A DNA stretch of 64,000 nt from Gemmata palustris (GTDB lineage Bacteria; Planctomycetota; Planctomycetia; Gemmatales; Gemmataceae), in the NCBI RefSeq assembly GCF_017939745.1, contig NZ_JAGKQQ010000001.1, positions 3,658,001 to 3,722,000 on the forward strand. Reading direction: 5' to 3'. This document shows positions 17,647 through 26,289 of this stretch, piece after piece. Below the pieces are notes generated by a model. The model saw only the letters and a program-made list of their open reading frames with translations. It ran no database searches and was not told the origin of the DNA. The first letter of the stretch is position 1. Every line of letters starts with the position of its first letter. The position numbers and the translations under genes are program-made.

Positions 17647-19125
17647 CTAAACCAAGTCGGGGTACCGGCTCCCCAGGAGTTCTCGGCGCCGTGCCGCGGG
17701 GACTGCTTTCACGATGCTGCCGTGGTCCGCGGCCGACAAGTCCAGGTGCTCGGCGCGGGGCAGCATCGCCCCCTCTGCGTCCGTTAGAACCGCGACGACC
17801 GGGCGCCCCGGCGCGCGCGGGTCGAGTCGGTTGGCGTGGTTCGCGACGACGACCCCGGTCCGCCCGTCGGTGAGCTCGACCACGGTGTTCACCGGGTAGT
17901 ACGACAGGTTCAGCAGGTACTCGGCGAAGTCGCGGTCGATCTGCCGCTGTTCGGCCATCAGGAGCACTTCGGTCAGCGCGGCGCGCGGGTCGGCCGCCGG
18001 GCGGTGCGGGCGGTTCTCGCTGAGCGCCGCGTACACGTCTGCGACACGGAGCAGGCGCCCGAGCGGGGGCACCTGCGACCCGTGCAGCCCGCCCGGGTAC
18101 CCGGTCCCGTCCGCGCGCTCGTGGTGCGTGGCGATGGCCGCGGCGAGCGGGCCGGCGAGGTTCGGGAACCGCCAGAGGAGCAGTTCCGCACCGAGTTTCG
18201 GGTGCGCTTCCAGAACCCGGCGATCGTCGGGCGTGAGCGGGTCCGTCTTCGCGAGCAGCGCGGAGGGCACGGTCACCATTCCGCAGTCCATGAGGAGCGC
18301 GGCGACCACCGGCGCGAGCGGGCGCGCGGCCCACTCGTAGTCGAACGGCACGATCCGCGCCACGACCTGCGCGACGTTGAGCGCGTGGGCCGCGACGAAC
18401 CGGGCCGGCACCGGGAACGCGACCGCGCCGCCGGGCGCGTGGGCCGAATCGACCGGCGCGGACACGAACCGGATCGGCTTCGCGAGCCGGGCGTCCTCGA
18501 GCACCTCTTCCGCGAGCGCCGCGACCGCCTCCAGAGTAGTCGGGAGGTTGCAGTGGAGCGCGGCGAAGAAGCCCGCGAGCCGGTCGATGCGGTCGGAATC
18601 CCGTCGGCGCTCGGCGAGGACACGCTCCTGAATCGATAAGCGGTCCTGGACGACCGCGAGCAACCCGGTCAGCCCCTCGCACATCTTCAGTTGCGCGCCG
18701 GCCGAGTCCGGGAACGCCTGCGCGAGCCGCACGCTCGAATCGAGCACGCCCACCGTTTCCCGGTGGTAGTCCACCAGCGCGTCCGGCTCGGTCCCACCGG
18801 CATACGCGGCGAACAGCGGGTCTTCCGTGAACTTGCGCTGGCGGTCGAGGAGCTCTTTCGCCCGCGCGAGGAGCCGCTGGGCGCGTTCCGTGAATTGTGG
18901 TTGCGGCCGCGGCTTTTCGGTGACTTCGGGGTCGCCGCCCGCGATCCGCTTGAGGGACAAGCGGAACGTCTCCGCCTCGGACACGATCCCGATGTGGTCC
19001 CCCGGGTCGACTAGGAGCGCGTCCGGGATGAGTTGCGGCGTCGCGTCGAGCCGTTGCCGGAACGCGGAAATTCGATCGAGCAGACCTCGCGTATCGCTCA
19101 CGGCACCTCTCCCCAGTCGCGCCAC
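17647..19125 (-). CDS. HD-GYP-related protein with degenerate HD motif
   Basis: HD-GYP proteins usually hydrolyse cyclic di-GMP. The C-terminal half carries the GYP signature HHERADGTGYPGGLHG, followed by PLGRLLRVADVYAAL, which is diagnostic. The HD motif itself is lost: where the family has HDIGK this protein has MDCGM (LLMDCGMVTVPSALL). Two metal ligands are therefore missing, and catalysis is doubtful. Residues 1 to about 190 are helical with no named domain, including a 40-residue basic coiled stretch. The C-terminal 100 residues form an extra domain (NTVVELTDGRTGVVVANHANRL). Start could be ATG 19125 or GTG 19101; family conservation does not decide. It may be a c-di-GMP receptor or regulator instead of an enzyme. 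Confidence 0.75.
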   Translation of the reverse strand: MARLGRGAVSDTRGLLDRISAFRQRLDATPQLIPDALLVDPGDHIGIVSEAETFRLSLKRIAGGDPEVTEKPRPQPQFTERAQRLLARAKELLDRQRKFTEDPLFAAYAGGTEPDALVDYHRETVGVLDSSVRLAQAFPDSAGAQLKMCEGLTGLLAVVQDRLSIQERVLAERRRDSDRIDRLAGFFAALHCNLPTTLEAVAALAEEVLEDARLAKPIRFVSAPVDSAHAPGGAVAFPVPARFVAAHALNVAQVVARIVPFDYEWAARPLAPVVAALLMDCGMVTVPSALLAKTDPLTPDDRRVLEAHPKLGAELLLWRFPNLAGPLAAAIATHHERADGTGYPGGLHGSQVPPLGRLLRVADVYAALSENRPHRPAADPRAALTEVLLMAEQRQIDRDFAEYLLNLSYYPVNTVVELTDGRTGVVVANHANRLDPRAPGRPVVAVLTDAEGAMLPRAEHLDLSAADHGSIVKAVPAARRRELLGSRYPDLV

Positions 19126-19286
19126 CAGCGGGAACCGGTTCCCGAAGCCGGTTCCGTCCCCCTATCGCCAGTAATCGACCGGTCGGGCCTGGAGACTTGA
19201 GCCGATTTTGCGGATTGGGCGGATCGGAGGCGCGAAGCTGGGCGAGCTCCGGTACCGCAGGGAAAATGGGTCGCGGTGAGAACCTG

Positions 19287-19904
19287 TTACCGGCTGCGTT
19301 GATTGTTGATGATGTTGTGGACCTTGTTGCCCTTCGCGGCGTCGAGGATCGCGGTCTCGACGCCCCAGGGGACGCTCTTATCGATGTCGAGGAGGATCTC
19401 CTTCCGCCCGGTCGCGTTGATGACGTTCTGCATCTCGGTGAATATCTGCTCCTGACTCACCTCCTTGCCCTCGATCTTGATGACCGGGCGCTCACCGTCC
19501 ATCTTCACGATCACCTTGAACACGCGGTCCTTCAACTCTTCTTTGGAGATTTGCGGGATGCCCTTGTCCTCGGCCGAGTCCGGCGGCACGTCGAGCGCGC
19601 GCTCGAGTGAGGCATAGGTAATCGTGAGGATGAAGAAGATGAGCAGCACGAGGCACACGTCGATGAGCGGGTTCATGTCGAGGTGCGTGTCGTCGGCCTC
19701 CTCCGACGGAGGAGGGTCGATGTCTTGGGCCGCCTCCGCGAAGGTGGGGTGAACCTCGATCGCGTGCCACACCATGTCGGTCGGACCCCGCACCTCGTCG
19801 GTGGGGAGGAAGTTCCCGTCCCGCAGCCCGGTAAGGACTTCTCCCGCGGTCGGGAGAGCGAGTACGTCCGGTGAACCTTCCTTGCGCACGTGCCACGCGC
19901 TCAT
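19287..19904 (-). CDS. ExbD/TolR-type protein with N-terminal GYF_2-like domain (second copy)
   Basis: ExbD/TolR proteins work with ExbB/TolQ channels to turn proton flow into envelope work. The 205-residue product has a single membrane helix near residues 77-100 (NPLIDVCLVLLIFFILTITYA) with the conserved membrane Asp, then a periplasmic domain (DGERPVIKIEGKEV...EILLDIDKSVPWG). Residues 1-65 are extra: MSAWHVRKEGSPDVLALPT then DEVRGPTDMVWHAIEVHPTF, which resembles a GYF_2/DUF4339 domain. Its ATG overlaps the stop of the preceding exbD by 4 bp (ATGA), so translation is coupled. It is the last gene of exbB-exbD-exbD. Confidence 0.88.
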   Translation of the reverse strand: MSAWHVRKEGSPDVLALPTAGEVLTGLRDGNFLPTDEVRGPTDMVWHAIEVHPTFAEAAQDIDPPPSEEADDTHLDMNPLIDVCLVLLIFFILTITYASLERALDVPPDSAEDKGIPQISKEELKDRVFKVIVKMDGERPVIKIEGKEVSQEQIFTEMQNVINATGRKEILLDIDKSVPWGVETAILDAAKGNKVHNIINNQRSR

Positions 19905-20680
19905 TTTTCGGGTGCCTCAACGACGGTCGCGACGGTGGAGTTGATGATGCCCTTTTTGCGCAGCGGCTCGAGCTCGCGCCGCAACTCGTAGACGCGCTCG
20001 CGCGGTAAATCCTTGCGGCACGCGATGCGCACCTCGGGGGGCCGCGTGGTGCCGACGAGCGCCTCGTTGAGCGCCTTGAGCGCGTCCTCCGGCCGCTGCA
20101 GCATGTCCTGGCTCGGCTTGGGCGCCACGTTGCCGACGCGCACCGAGTAGTACACGTCCTCGGTGTTGAGCTTCTCGATGGTGATCGTGATCGCGTCCGG
20201 GTCGTTGGTGAGCTGGCCCGCGTACTTCATCTCCGGCACGTCCACGGGCGCGAGCGCGCCGGACGCCTGGATCATGATGAAGAAGACGAGCAGCACCATG
20301 CTGATGTCGATGAGCGGGATCATGTCCACTTCGTCATCGTCTTCCGGCCGGCGGACGCGCGCCCCCGGTTCCGGGTCGGGCAGTTCGACCGGCGCGGCTT
20401 CCGCGGGCAGCGCCTCCGCAGGCGCGGCATCTTCAGATTCGGGCACGGGGAGAGCCGCGGGCGCGGTGATCGCGGCCGACGGGCGCGCGAGGTAGTCGGC
20501 GAGCAGTTCGTTATCGCCGACCGCGACCCACGCCGTCGTCGTGCCGGCCGGCCGCACCTTGTCGGAGCGGGAGAGCCGGCCCTGCTGCGTCCAGTCGGCG
20601 ACGATGTTGTACGGGACGGCCTTGTAGACCGTGTTCGCGGCGACGAACCACACGTCGAACGCCTTCGGAATCGCGGCCAT
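19901..20680 (-). CDS. ExbD/TolR-type protein with N-terminal GYF_2-like domain (first copy)
   Basis: The 259-residue product has an N-terminal GYF_2/DUF4339-like module at about 8-66 (DVWFVAANTVYKAVPYNIVADWTQQGRL in parts; the WV...YGP-type pattern and LSRSDKVRPAGTTTAWVAV). An Ala/Pro/Glu linker follows. The membrane helix DMIPLIDISMVLLVFFIMIQ (about 118-138) has the ExbD Asp, and the periplasmic domain ends ACRKDLPRERVYELRRELEPL. In planctomycetes GYF_2 modules commonly sit at the N-terminus of membrane proteins; here they would lie in the cytoplasm. It lies between exbB (114 bp upstream) and the second exbD (ATGA overlap). Confidence 0.88.
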   Translation of the reverse strand: MAAIPKAFDVWFVAANTVYKAVPYNIVADWTQQGRLSRSDKVRPAGTTTAWVAVGDNELLADYLARPSAAITAPAALPVPESEDAAPAEALPAEAAPVELPDPEPGARVRRPEDDDEVDMIPLIDISMVLLVFFIMIQASGALAPVDVPEMKYAGQLTNDPDAITITIEKLNTEDVYYSVRVGNVAPKPSQDMLQRPEDALKALNEALVGTTRPPEVRIACRKDLPRERVYELRRELEPLRKKGIINSTVATVVEAPEK

Positions 20681-20794
20681 TGGCGGAACTCGCTGGTAAT
20701 CTCGGGACCGCGGCGGAGCGCCTTGATGCTCGTCGCACCAAGGGATTCACTGAGCTACAACGGGACGTGACCGGCGGGCGTTGGCCCGGGAGCC

Positions 20795-21532
20795 TTAATC
20801 CGCTCGCGCTCTCCGCTTGGCCCGGCGCGCGCGGTCCTCTTCATCGTCATCATCGGCGTCTTCGGGCTCCTTTTCCTTCTGATCGAGGAGCTTCGGGTCC
20901 TTCTTGTAGTTGGTCACGAGCGTGATGAGTTTTTGCGACGACGCCTTCACCCGGATCTCGAACTTCGCGATCCACTCCTTGAACAGCACGTGGCTGAACA
21001 CGAGCGGGATCGCGGTGAACAGCCCGAGCGCGGTGGCGAACAGGGCCAGCCCGATCTTGGAGGCGTGGCCGCCGATCTCCTTCGCCTTCCCGCTCGACGC
21101 GCCCTCGCCGATCGCGTTGAACGTGTTAATCATCGAGATGACGGTGAAGAACAGCCCCACCATCGTCGCGATCTTCGCGATCGCGAGAATCGGCGCCAGG
21201 AGGAAGTGGAGTCGAGGGACGATTTCCAGTTCGTTCTCGTTCGCCATGCTCCGGCGCATCGCCGCGGCCCCCTGGTCGGCCGCTTCCAGGCCCGCGATGA
21301 AGAGCCGGTTCGGGATCAATCCCTTCTCTTCTTTGCAAAGAGCTACCGCGGCCTTGATCCCGCCCTTCCGGAGCGTCTGCTGGAACAGCGGGAGGAAGTC
21401 GTCCATGTCCGTGTTCGCGGTGTTGTTCAGCAACAGGCGCCAGATGACCAGCGCCGCCGCGATCAGCGACATAATCACGAGCGGGATCGAGAAGTACCAC
21501 TCTTTGATGAAGAAATCGTAAACCGCGTTCAT
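20795..21532 (-). CDS. MotA/TolQ/ExbB proton-channel family protein
   Basis: The 245-residue product is the channel partner of the two ExbD proteins downstream. Helix 1 lies near residues 12-34 (WYFSIPLVIMSLIAAALVIW). Helices 2 and 3 hold the family core: LHFLLAPILAIAKIATMVGLFFTVISMINTF cited as KIATMVGLFFTVISMINTF, then EIGGHASKIGLALFATALGLFTAIPLVF, where the conserved Thr/Ala channel face is visible. The C-terminus ends in a highly charged tail (KEKEPEDADDDDEEDRARRAKRR) that is unusual for the family. The ATG at 21532 was chosen because the frame upstream is Arg/Pro-rich without homology and it gives MNAVYDFFIKEWYF. Confidence 0.9.
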   Translation of the reverse strand: MNAVYDFFIKEWYFSIPLVIMSLIAAALVIWRLLLNNTANTDMDDFLPLFQQTLRKGGIKAAVALCKEEKGLIPNRLFIAGLEAADQGAAAMRRSMANENELEIVPRLHFLLAPILAIAKIATMVGLFFTVISMINTFNAIGEGASSGKAKEIGGHASKIGLALFATALGLFTAIPLVFSHVLFKEWIAKFEIRVKASSQKLITLVTNYKKDPKLLDQKEKEPEDADDDDEEDRARRAKRRARAD

Positions 21533-21716
21533 GCGGGTGGTTCCCAGGGTGCGCGCGACGTGAGGTACATCTAGGATTATCGTTCTTCGGCGGGGTCTTC
21601 CACAAGTGTTTCGTTTCATCGTGACCCGACCGCGTGCCGCCGGCGCGGGTTGCGCGGATGGCGCGTTGTCGGTTGGCGCGGGCACTGGTCCGATCACATC
21701 GGCGAAGCGGGGTGAA

Positions 21717-21744
21717 CGAGCCGCGACCGTGCGGCCGCGGCTCG
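21717..21744. repeat. Short family-B palindrome upstream of exbB
   Basis: CGAGCCGCG (21717-21725) and CGCGGCTCG (21736-21744) form a 9-bp inverted repeat with a 10-base loop. It is a minimal copy of the element at 59960-60069 and lies just past the 3' end of the EF-G-like gene, in the gap before exbB. Confidence 0.7.
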
Positions 21745-21752
21745 AAACCGGA

Positions 21753-23897
21753 CTAATCCTCCTCGGCGTCCTTGAGCTGCGCTTTGCTCACGATTTGTTG
21801 CTGCACGTTCGCGGGCACCATGTCGTAGTGGCTCAACTCCATCGCGTAGGAACCTTGCCCCTGCGTCATGCCGCCCAGTTGCGCCGCGTACTTGGCGACC
21901 TCGGCGAGCGGCGCCCGCGCGTAAATCACGGTCATGTCGCCGGGCAAACTGTCCTGGTTCTCGACGTGTGCCCGCTTCGTCGGGAGGTCACCGAGAACCG
22001 CACCGGTGTACTTGCTGGGCACGGTGATTTCCAGCTTCACGATCGGCTCGAGCAGCGACGGCCGGGCCGTCATGAAGGCTTTTTTGAAGGCGTGCCGCGC
22101 GGCCGTTTTGAACGCGGCCTCGGACGAGTCCACGTCGTGGTACTTGCCGAAGTGGACCTCCACGGCGCAGTCCTGGATGCGGTACCCGGCCAGAACGCCG
22201 CGCTCCAGCATCTCCTTGCACCCCTTCTCGATCGCGGGGAGGAAGTTGTTCGGGATCGTGCCGCCGACGATGTGGTCGATGAACGCGAAGTTGAACGCCG
22301 GGTCGTAGTGGACGCTCCGGAGCTTCTCGAAGCGGCTCTTGTTCGCGAACTCGGACTCGCACTGGGCCTGGTCCTTGATCTCGCGCGACAGCGGGTACAT
22401 GCGGATGTGGACCTCGGCGAACTGCCCGCGCCCGCCGGTCTGCTTCTTGTGCTTGTGGTCGCCCGGGGCCTCGCCGTTGATCGTCTCGCGGTACGGGATC
22501 TTCGGCTCCTTCGTGTTCACCTCGACGCCGAACCGGGCCTTGAGGCGCTCGCGGATGATGTCCAGGTGCAGTTGGCTCACGCCGCTGATGACGAGCTCGT
22601 GCGTCTGGGCGTCCTGCTTCACCTTCACGGTCGGATCCTCGGCCGCGAGTTTGTGCAGCCCGACGGAAATCTTCTGCTCGTCGCCGCGCGTCTTGGGCTC
22701 GATCGCGAGCCCGAACATCGGCGTGGGGAAGTGCGGGAGCGGGAGCTTCGGCGCGTGGTTCGTGTACGCGATCGTGTCGCCGATCTCGAGCCCCTCGACC
22801 TTCGCGATCGCGACGATGTCGCCCGGCCCCGCCTCGTGGACCTGCGTGGTCGCTTTGCCCTGGGCCTCGAGCAGGTGCCCGACGCGGAGCGTTTGCCCGC
22901 TGCGCAGGTTCACGACGTTGTGGTTGTGCTGGAGCTTACCCGCGAGCACGCGGACGAAGCTCAGGTGCCCCACGAACTTGTCGTTGACCACCTTGAACAC
23001 TTGGGCGACGAAATCCTCCAACTCGGTCGGCTCGAGCTGGTGCGTGGACCCGTTCGACCCGATCTGCAGCCCCTCGAGGCGCTTGCGGGAGAACGTCGGC
23101 GACAGCCCGTAGCGGCTGAGCGCGTCGAGCAGTTCCTTCACGCCCTTGTCCTTCTTCGCGGACGCGCAGAAGATCGGGATCAGCGTGCCCGTGTCCATCG
23201 CCCGGGTGATGTCGGCCTCCAGTTCCGCCAGTGTGACCTTGCCCTCGCTCAGGTACTTCTCGAGCAGCGCCTCGTCGGACTCGACGACCGCTTCGATGAG
23301 CTGGCTCCGCGCGGCCGCGGCGTCCACCGGGACGGACGGCGGGAGGATCTGCCGCGGGTCGAGCAGGCAGTGGATCTCGCGCATCCCCGGTCCGGTCCGG
23401 TCCGGGATGTTGAACAACACGCAGTTCTTCCCGAACGCCGATTGAATGCCCTCGACCAGGCCGGGCAGGTCGATGTTGTCGGCGTCGAGCTTGTTGATGA
23501 CGATCGCCCGCGACAGGCCCAGCGCGGTCGCCTCCTGGAACATCTTCCGCGTGTTCATCTCCACGCCGTTGACCGCGGAGACGACGATCACCGCGGTCTC
23601 GACGGCCGCGAGCGCTTCGAGCGCGGCGCCGATGAAGTCCGGGGAGCCGGGGGCGTCCAGGATGTTGAGGTGCTTGCCGTCGTGGTCGGCGTGGAGGACG
23701 TGGGTGTCGATGGAGAAGTGGTGCTTGTGTTCCTCGTCGTCGGAGTCGGCGACCGACGTCCCGTCGTCCACGCTCCCGAGTCGGTCGACCGCGTGGGCGT
23801 CGAAGAGGAGGGCATCGGCCAGGCTGGACTTGCCCGCGGCTCGGTGCCCGACGAGTGCAATGTCCCTTACGTTTTCCACCACATGTTTTACGGCCAT
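21753..23897 (-). CDS. Divergent elongation factor G (EF-G2-like)
   Basis: The 714-residue product has the five-domain EF-G layout: G domain with P-loop GHRAAGKS (17-24) and NKLD (134-137), then domain II, and the C-terminal EF-G blocks GVSQLHLDIIRERLKARFGVEV (parts), GGRGQFAEVHIRM and VGGTIPNNFLPAIEKGCKEMLE. It differs from housekeeping EF-G. G3 is DAPGS (81-85), so the catalytic His is Ser. No RGITI switch I is seen (the region reads HKHHFSID). These are traits of the EF-G2/FusA2 group whose role is unclear. Start ATG at 23897 has GGAG about 9 bp upstream. hisA lies 56 bp upstream in the same direction. Confidence 0.85.
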   Translation of the reverse strand: MAVKHVVENVRDIALVGHRAAGKSSLADALLFDAHAVDRLGSVDDGTSVADSDDEEHKHHFSIDTHVLHADHDGKHLNILDAPGSPDFIGAALEALAAVETAVIVVSAVNGVEMNTRKMFQEATALGLSRAIVINKLDADNIDLPGLVEGIQSAFGKNCVLFNIPDRTGPGMREIHCLLDPRQILPPSVPVDAAAARSQLIEAVVESDEALLEKYLSEGKVTLAELEADITRAMDTGTLIPIFCASAKKDKGVKELLDALSRYGLSPTFSRKRLEGLQIGSNGSTHQLEPTELEDFVAQVFKVVNDKFVGHLSFVRVLAGKLQHNHNVVNLRSGQTLRVGHLLEAQGKATTQVHEAGPGDIVAIAKVEGLEIGDTIAYTNHAPKLPLPHFPTPMFGLAIEPKTRGDEQKISVGLHKLAAEDPTVKVKQDAQTHELVISGVSQLHLDIIRERLKARFGVEVNTKEPKIPYRETINGEAPGDHKHKKQTGGRGQFAEVHIRMYPLSREIKDQAQCESEFANKSRFEKLRSVHYDPAFNFAFIDHIVGGTIPNNFLPAIEKGCKEMLERGVLAGYRIQDCAVEVHFGKYHDVDSSEAAFKTAARHAFKKAFMTARPSLLEPIVKLEITVPSKYTGAVLGDLPTKRAHVENQDSLPGDMTVIYARAPLAEVAKYAAQLGGMTQGQGSYAMELSHYDMVPANVQQQIVSKAQLKDAEED

Positions 23898-23953
23898 GAC
23901 GTGAACTCCAATTGGAGAGAGGAGGAGCACACTGGCGCGTTAAGTGGTCGCCT

Positions 23954-24676
23954 CTACTGAGGTGGCCGCGTCAGTGCGAGAGCGGCTGCGAGGTCCAGAC
24001 TCCCTTCGTAAAGTGCGCGGCCGATAATGCAGCCCGGAATCCCTTCATCAATCAGTCGGCGCACGTGATCGAGAGTACAAACACCTCCACTGGCGATGAC
24101 GGGGAGCGGGACCGCGGCCTTCATCTCGGCGAGCCCGGCGAAGTTCGGGCCGCTCATCATCCCGTCCTTCGCGATGTCCGTGTAAACGACCGCGGCGAGC
24201 GGCGCGTCACTGACCTGCTTCGCGAGGTCGATGGCTTTGACCTGGGAAACTTCGAGCCACCCCTCGGTCGCGACGAACCCGTTCTTCGCGTCCACGCCCA
24301 GAACGATGTGGTCCGGGTAGCGCGTGGCAACCGCGCGGGTCCAGTCCGGCGCCTGGAGCGCCCGGGTGCCGAGCACCGCCCACCGCACGCCCCACCCGAA
24401 GACGGTTTCGAGGTCCGCGTCGGTGCGCAAGCCGCCACCGAGTTGCACCGGAACGCCCGCGGCCTCGACGATCGCACGAATGACGGCGCCGTTGACGGGC
24501 TTGCCGGCCTTCGCGCCATCAAGGTCGACAACGTGGATGCGGTCGGCGCCGAGTTCGACCCACCGGCGCGCGACCGCGGCCGGGTCGTCCGAGAATTCGG
24601 TTTTTTGCGAGTAATCGCCCTGCTTCAGCCGCACGGCGCGGCCATTAAGGAGATCAATTGCCGGGTAGATGAACAT
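23954..24676 (-). CDS. hisA: Phosphoribosylformimino-AICAR ribotide isomerase (histidine biosynthesis)
   Basis: HisA catalyses the Amadori rearrangement of ProFAR to PRFAR, the fourth step of histidine synthesis. The 240-residue (beta-alpha)8 barrel starts MFIYPAIDLLNGRAVRLKQG with the catalytic Asp of AIDL. It contains the phosphate-binding half-barrel repeats VPVQLGGGLRT and IASGGVCTLDHVRRL, and the second catalytic Asp in VVYTDIAKDGMMSGPN. Start at 24676 was chosen because the family begins MxIYPAIDL; nine codons upstream (MTTEFKDRF) lack homology. No other his gene is in the window. The EF-G-like gene follows. Confidence 0.94.
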   Translation of the reverse strand: MFIYPAIDLLNGRAVRLKQGDYSQKTEFSDDPAAVARRWVELGADRIHVVDLDGAKAGKPVNGAVIRAIVEAAGVPVQLGGGLRTDADLETVFGWGVRWAVLGTRALQAPDWTRAVATRYPDHIVLGVDAKNGFVATEGWLEVSQVKAIDLAKQVSDAPLAAVVYTDIAKDGMMSGPNFAGLAEMKAAVPLPVIASGGVCTLDHVRRLIDEGIPGCIIGRALYEGSLDLAAALALTRPPQ

Positions 24677-24783
24677 GAATCGATCCTTGAACTCCGTGGT
24701 CATTCTTCACGGAGGGCGGGAGGAAAGCAAGGGAATTGAAGGAATCGTGAAGAGCGGACTCGTTCAATGCCAAAGGCAGATTC

Positions 24784-24928
24784 CGAGAAGATGAGGGGAT
24801 CGGCCACCAAAAAGCGCGCGGGGCACAAAAGAAACCCGTGGGCAAAGAGCGGAATCAGGACAACTCTTTTCCTCGACTTTCTTTTGTGCCCCGCGCGCTT
24901 TTTGGTGGCCGATCCCCTCGCCTTCTCG
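24784..24928. repeat. Family-D inverted repeat, about 51-bp arms
   Basis: Arm 1 (24784-24834) and arm 2 (24878-24928) are inverted copies; the inner 42 bp are perfect. The arm contains GGCCACCAAAAAGCGC and GGGGCACAAAAGAAA. The loop is 43 bp. A second copy with GGCCACAAAAAAGCAC lies at 53459-53610. It sits between two same-direction genes (24961..26040 and hisA) and may act as a transcript boundary. Confidence 0.92.
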
Positions 24929-24960
24929 CTCGTGGTGGTGTGACCGCTTGCGCGTTTCGC

Positions 24961-26040
24961 TCAGCGCGCGAGCGCGGGGAGGTAGTCGTTGTCGAGTTGC
25001 AGGATCACGAGCGCGACGGCGGTGCAATAGTTGGGGCCGAAGTTGGCGTCGGCCCAGCTCCCGTCCTTGGCCTGCATGTTCTTGAGTTCCTTGAACAGTT
25101 TGGGGCGGGTCGTCGACCAGCGCAGAAGATTTTGGGCGCCCGTATCGGCGTCGATCTTGCGGTGCCCGTTCTCGCCCAGTGCGAACGCGACCCGCGCGAA
25201 CTGGTACTGCTGTAACATCGCGTACACCCCGCCGTCGCGGAGGAAGCGGAGTTGTTGTGTGGCGTTCGTGCTGTTCGCGTTCTGCACCCACTTCGTCAGG
25301 GACTCGGGCCGGCCCCCGTCCTGCATGAGCACCCCGGCCGCGGCCATCGCGCTGAACATCGGTTGCCCGTCGTTACCCGCCGGGAGCATTCCGTTCGCGA
25401 TGCTGTAAACGATCCCGCCCTCTTTGTTGGTCGCCCGGGCGAGGTACTGGAACCCCTTGTCGGTCACGGTTTTCGGCACGCTGATGCCGACCTTTCGGGC
25501 GGCGAGAAGCGCCTGGAGCGCGAGCGCGGTGGACTGGCTGTCGCTGTACCCGCCGTTCTCGCTCGTGGCGACGATCCCCCACCCGCCGCTCGCGTGCTGG
25601 CGCTCGGTGAGGAACGCGGTCGCTTTGTCGAGCACGTTCACGAGCCGTTTGCGGCGGTCGGTGTCGTCGTCCGCGTCGTAGGCGCAGGCGAGGAACTGCA
25701 GCGCGTGGGCGTGGCTCTGGATGTACTGGTACATCTCGTTCGGGGAGTTGCTGGCGAGCAACCCCTTGTCACTCGTGTTCGCCTCCAGCCAGGCGACCGT
25801 CTTGCGGACGTGCGGCGCGTAGGCGCCGTGCTTCGGCGTGCTGCCCTCCATCAGGAGCGCGAGCCCGGCCATCGTGGTAATCGTGGTGGGGGAGACGCCG
25901 TTGAGCCCCTCCCAGGTGCCGTCATCTTTCTGTTGCGCGGCGAGCCACTTCAGCCCGTTTCGGACGGCATCGTTTGTGCCCTGCTCGGGCGCGGGTGTCG
26001 CCAGGACCGCGAGAGCAATGGCGGCGGCTGCGGCGTGCAT
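24961..26040 (-). CDS. Exported terpene-cyclase-fold (prenyltransferase/squalene oxidase repeat) protein
   Basis: The 359-residue product has a short signal peptide (MHAAAAAIALAVLATPAPEQG) and then a series of alpha/alpha repeats of the squalene-cyclase/prenyltransferase type. Repeat signatures include LKWLAAQQKDDGTWEG, ATAFLTERQHASGGWGI, GFQYLARATNKEGGIVYS and LKNMQAKDGSWADANFG, the QW-like motifs. The DxDD cyclase acid motif is absent, so a catalytic terpene cyclase is unlikely. In planctomycetes such exported repeat proteins are common and of unknown role. A paralogue with a Tat signal lies at 28623-29777; both end in VILQL/IVLQL..NNYLP-type C-termini. The FG-GAP gene lies upstream. Confidence 0.82.
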   Translation of the reverse strand: MHAAAAAIALAVLATPAPEQGTNDAVRNGLKWLAAQQKDDGTWEGLNGVSPTTITTMAGLALLMEGSTPKHGAYAPHVRKTVAWLEANTSDKGLLASNSPNEMYQYIQSHAHALQFLACAYDADDDTDRRKRLVNVLDKATAFLTERQHASGGWGIVATSENGGYSDSQSTALALQALLAARKVGISVPKTVTDKGFQYLARATNKEGGIVYSIANGMLPAGNDGQPMFSAMAAAGVLMQDGGRPESLTKWVQNANSTNATQQLRFLRDGGVYAMLQQYQFARVAFALGENGHRKIDADTGAQNLLRWSTTRPKLFKELKNMQAKDGSWADANFGPNYCTAVALVILQLDNDYLPALAR

Positions 26041-26289
26041 TGGTGGCCCCAGTAAGAACGAAAGCCCTTACCACTATGGACGCACCACGAAGGGAAGATC
26101 AACAAGGAACCCGGATTTCGTTACATGGAACGTGCGGAGCTTGTACCTCGCGCGCGGCCGAGACGGGCGTTCCCTCACAAGTGGTAAGAGGTTCGGGCGG
26201 GCGCACCACAGAACGGCGCCCCTTAATCGTGGGGGCGCTCCAGATCTTCGTATCGGAGCACCCCACGGGTTCCCGCAAGTGCCGGGCGG
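26041..26289. other. Intergenic region with a weak hairpin downstream of the FG-GAP gene
   Basis: About 250 bp without a gene. GCGCCCC (26216-26222) and GGGGCGC (26232-26238) form a 7-bp stem with a 9-base loop, 50-75 bp past the 3' end of the FG-GAP gene. No T-run follows, so terminator function is uncertain. Confidence 0.4.

Noticed and set aside
21606..23960. Long plus-strand open frame opposite the EF-G-like gene
   Set aside because: It is a high-GC shadow of the real minus-strand gene; its translation is Arg/Val/Asp-rich without family traits.
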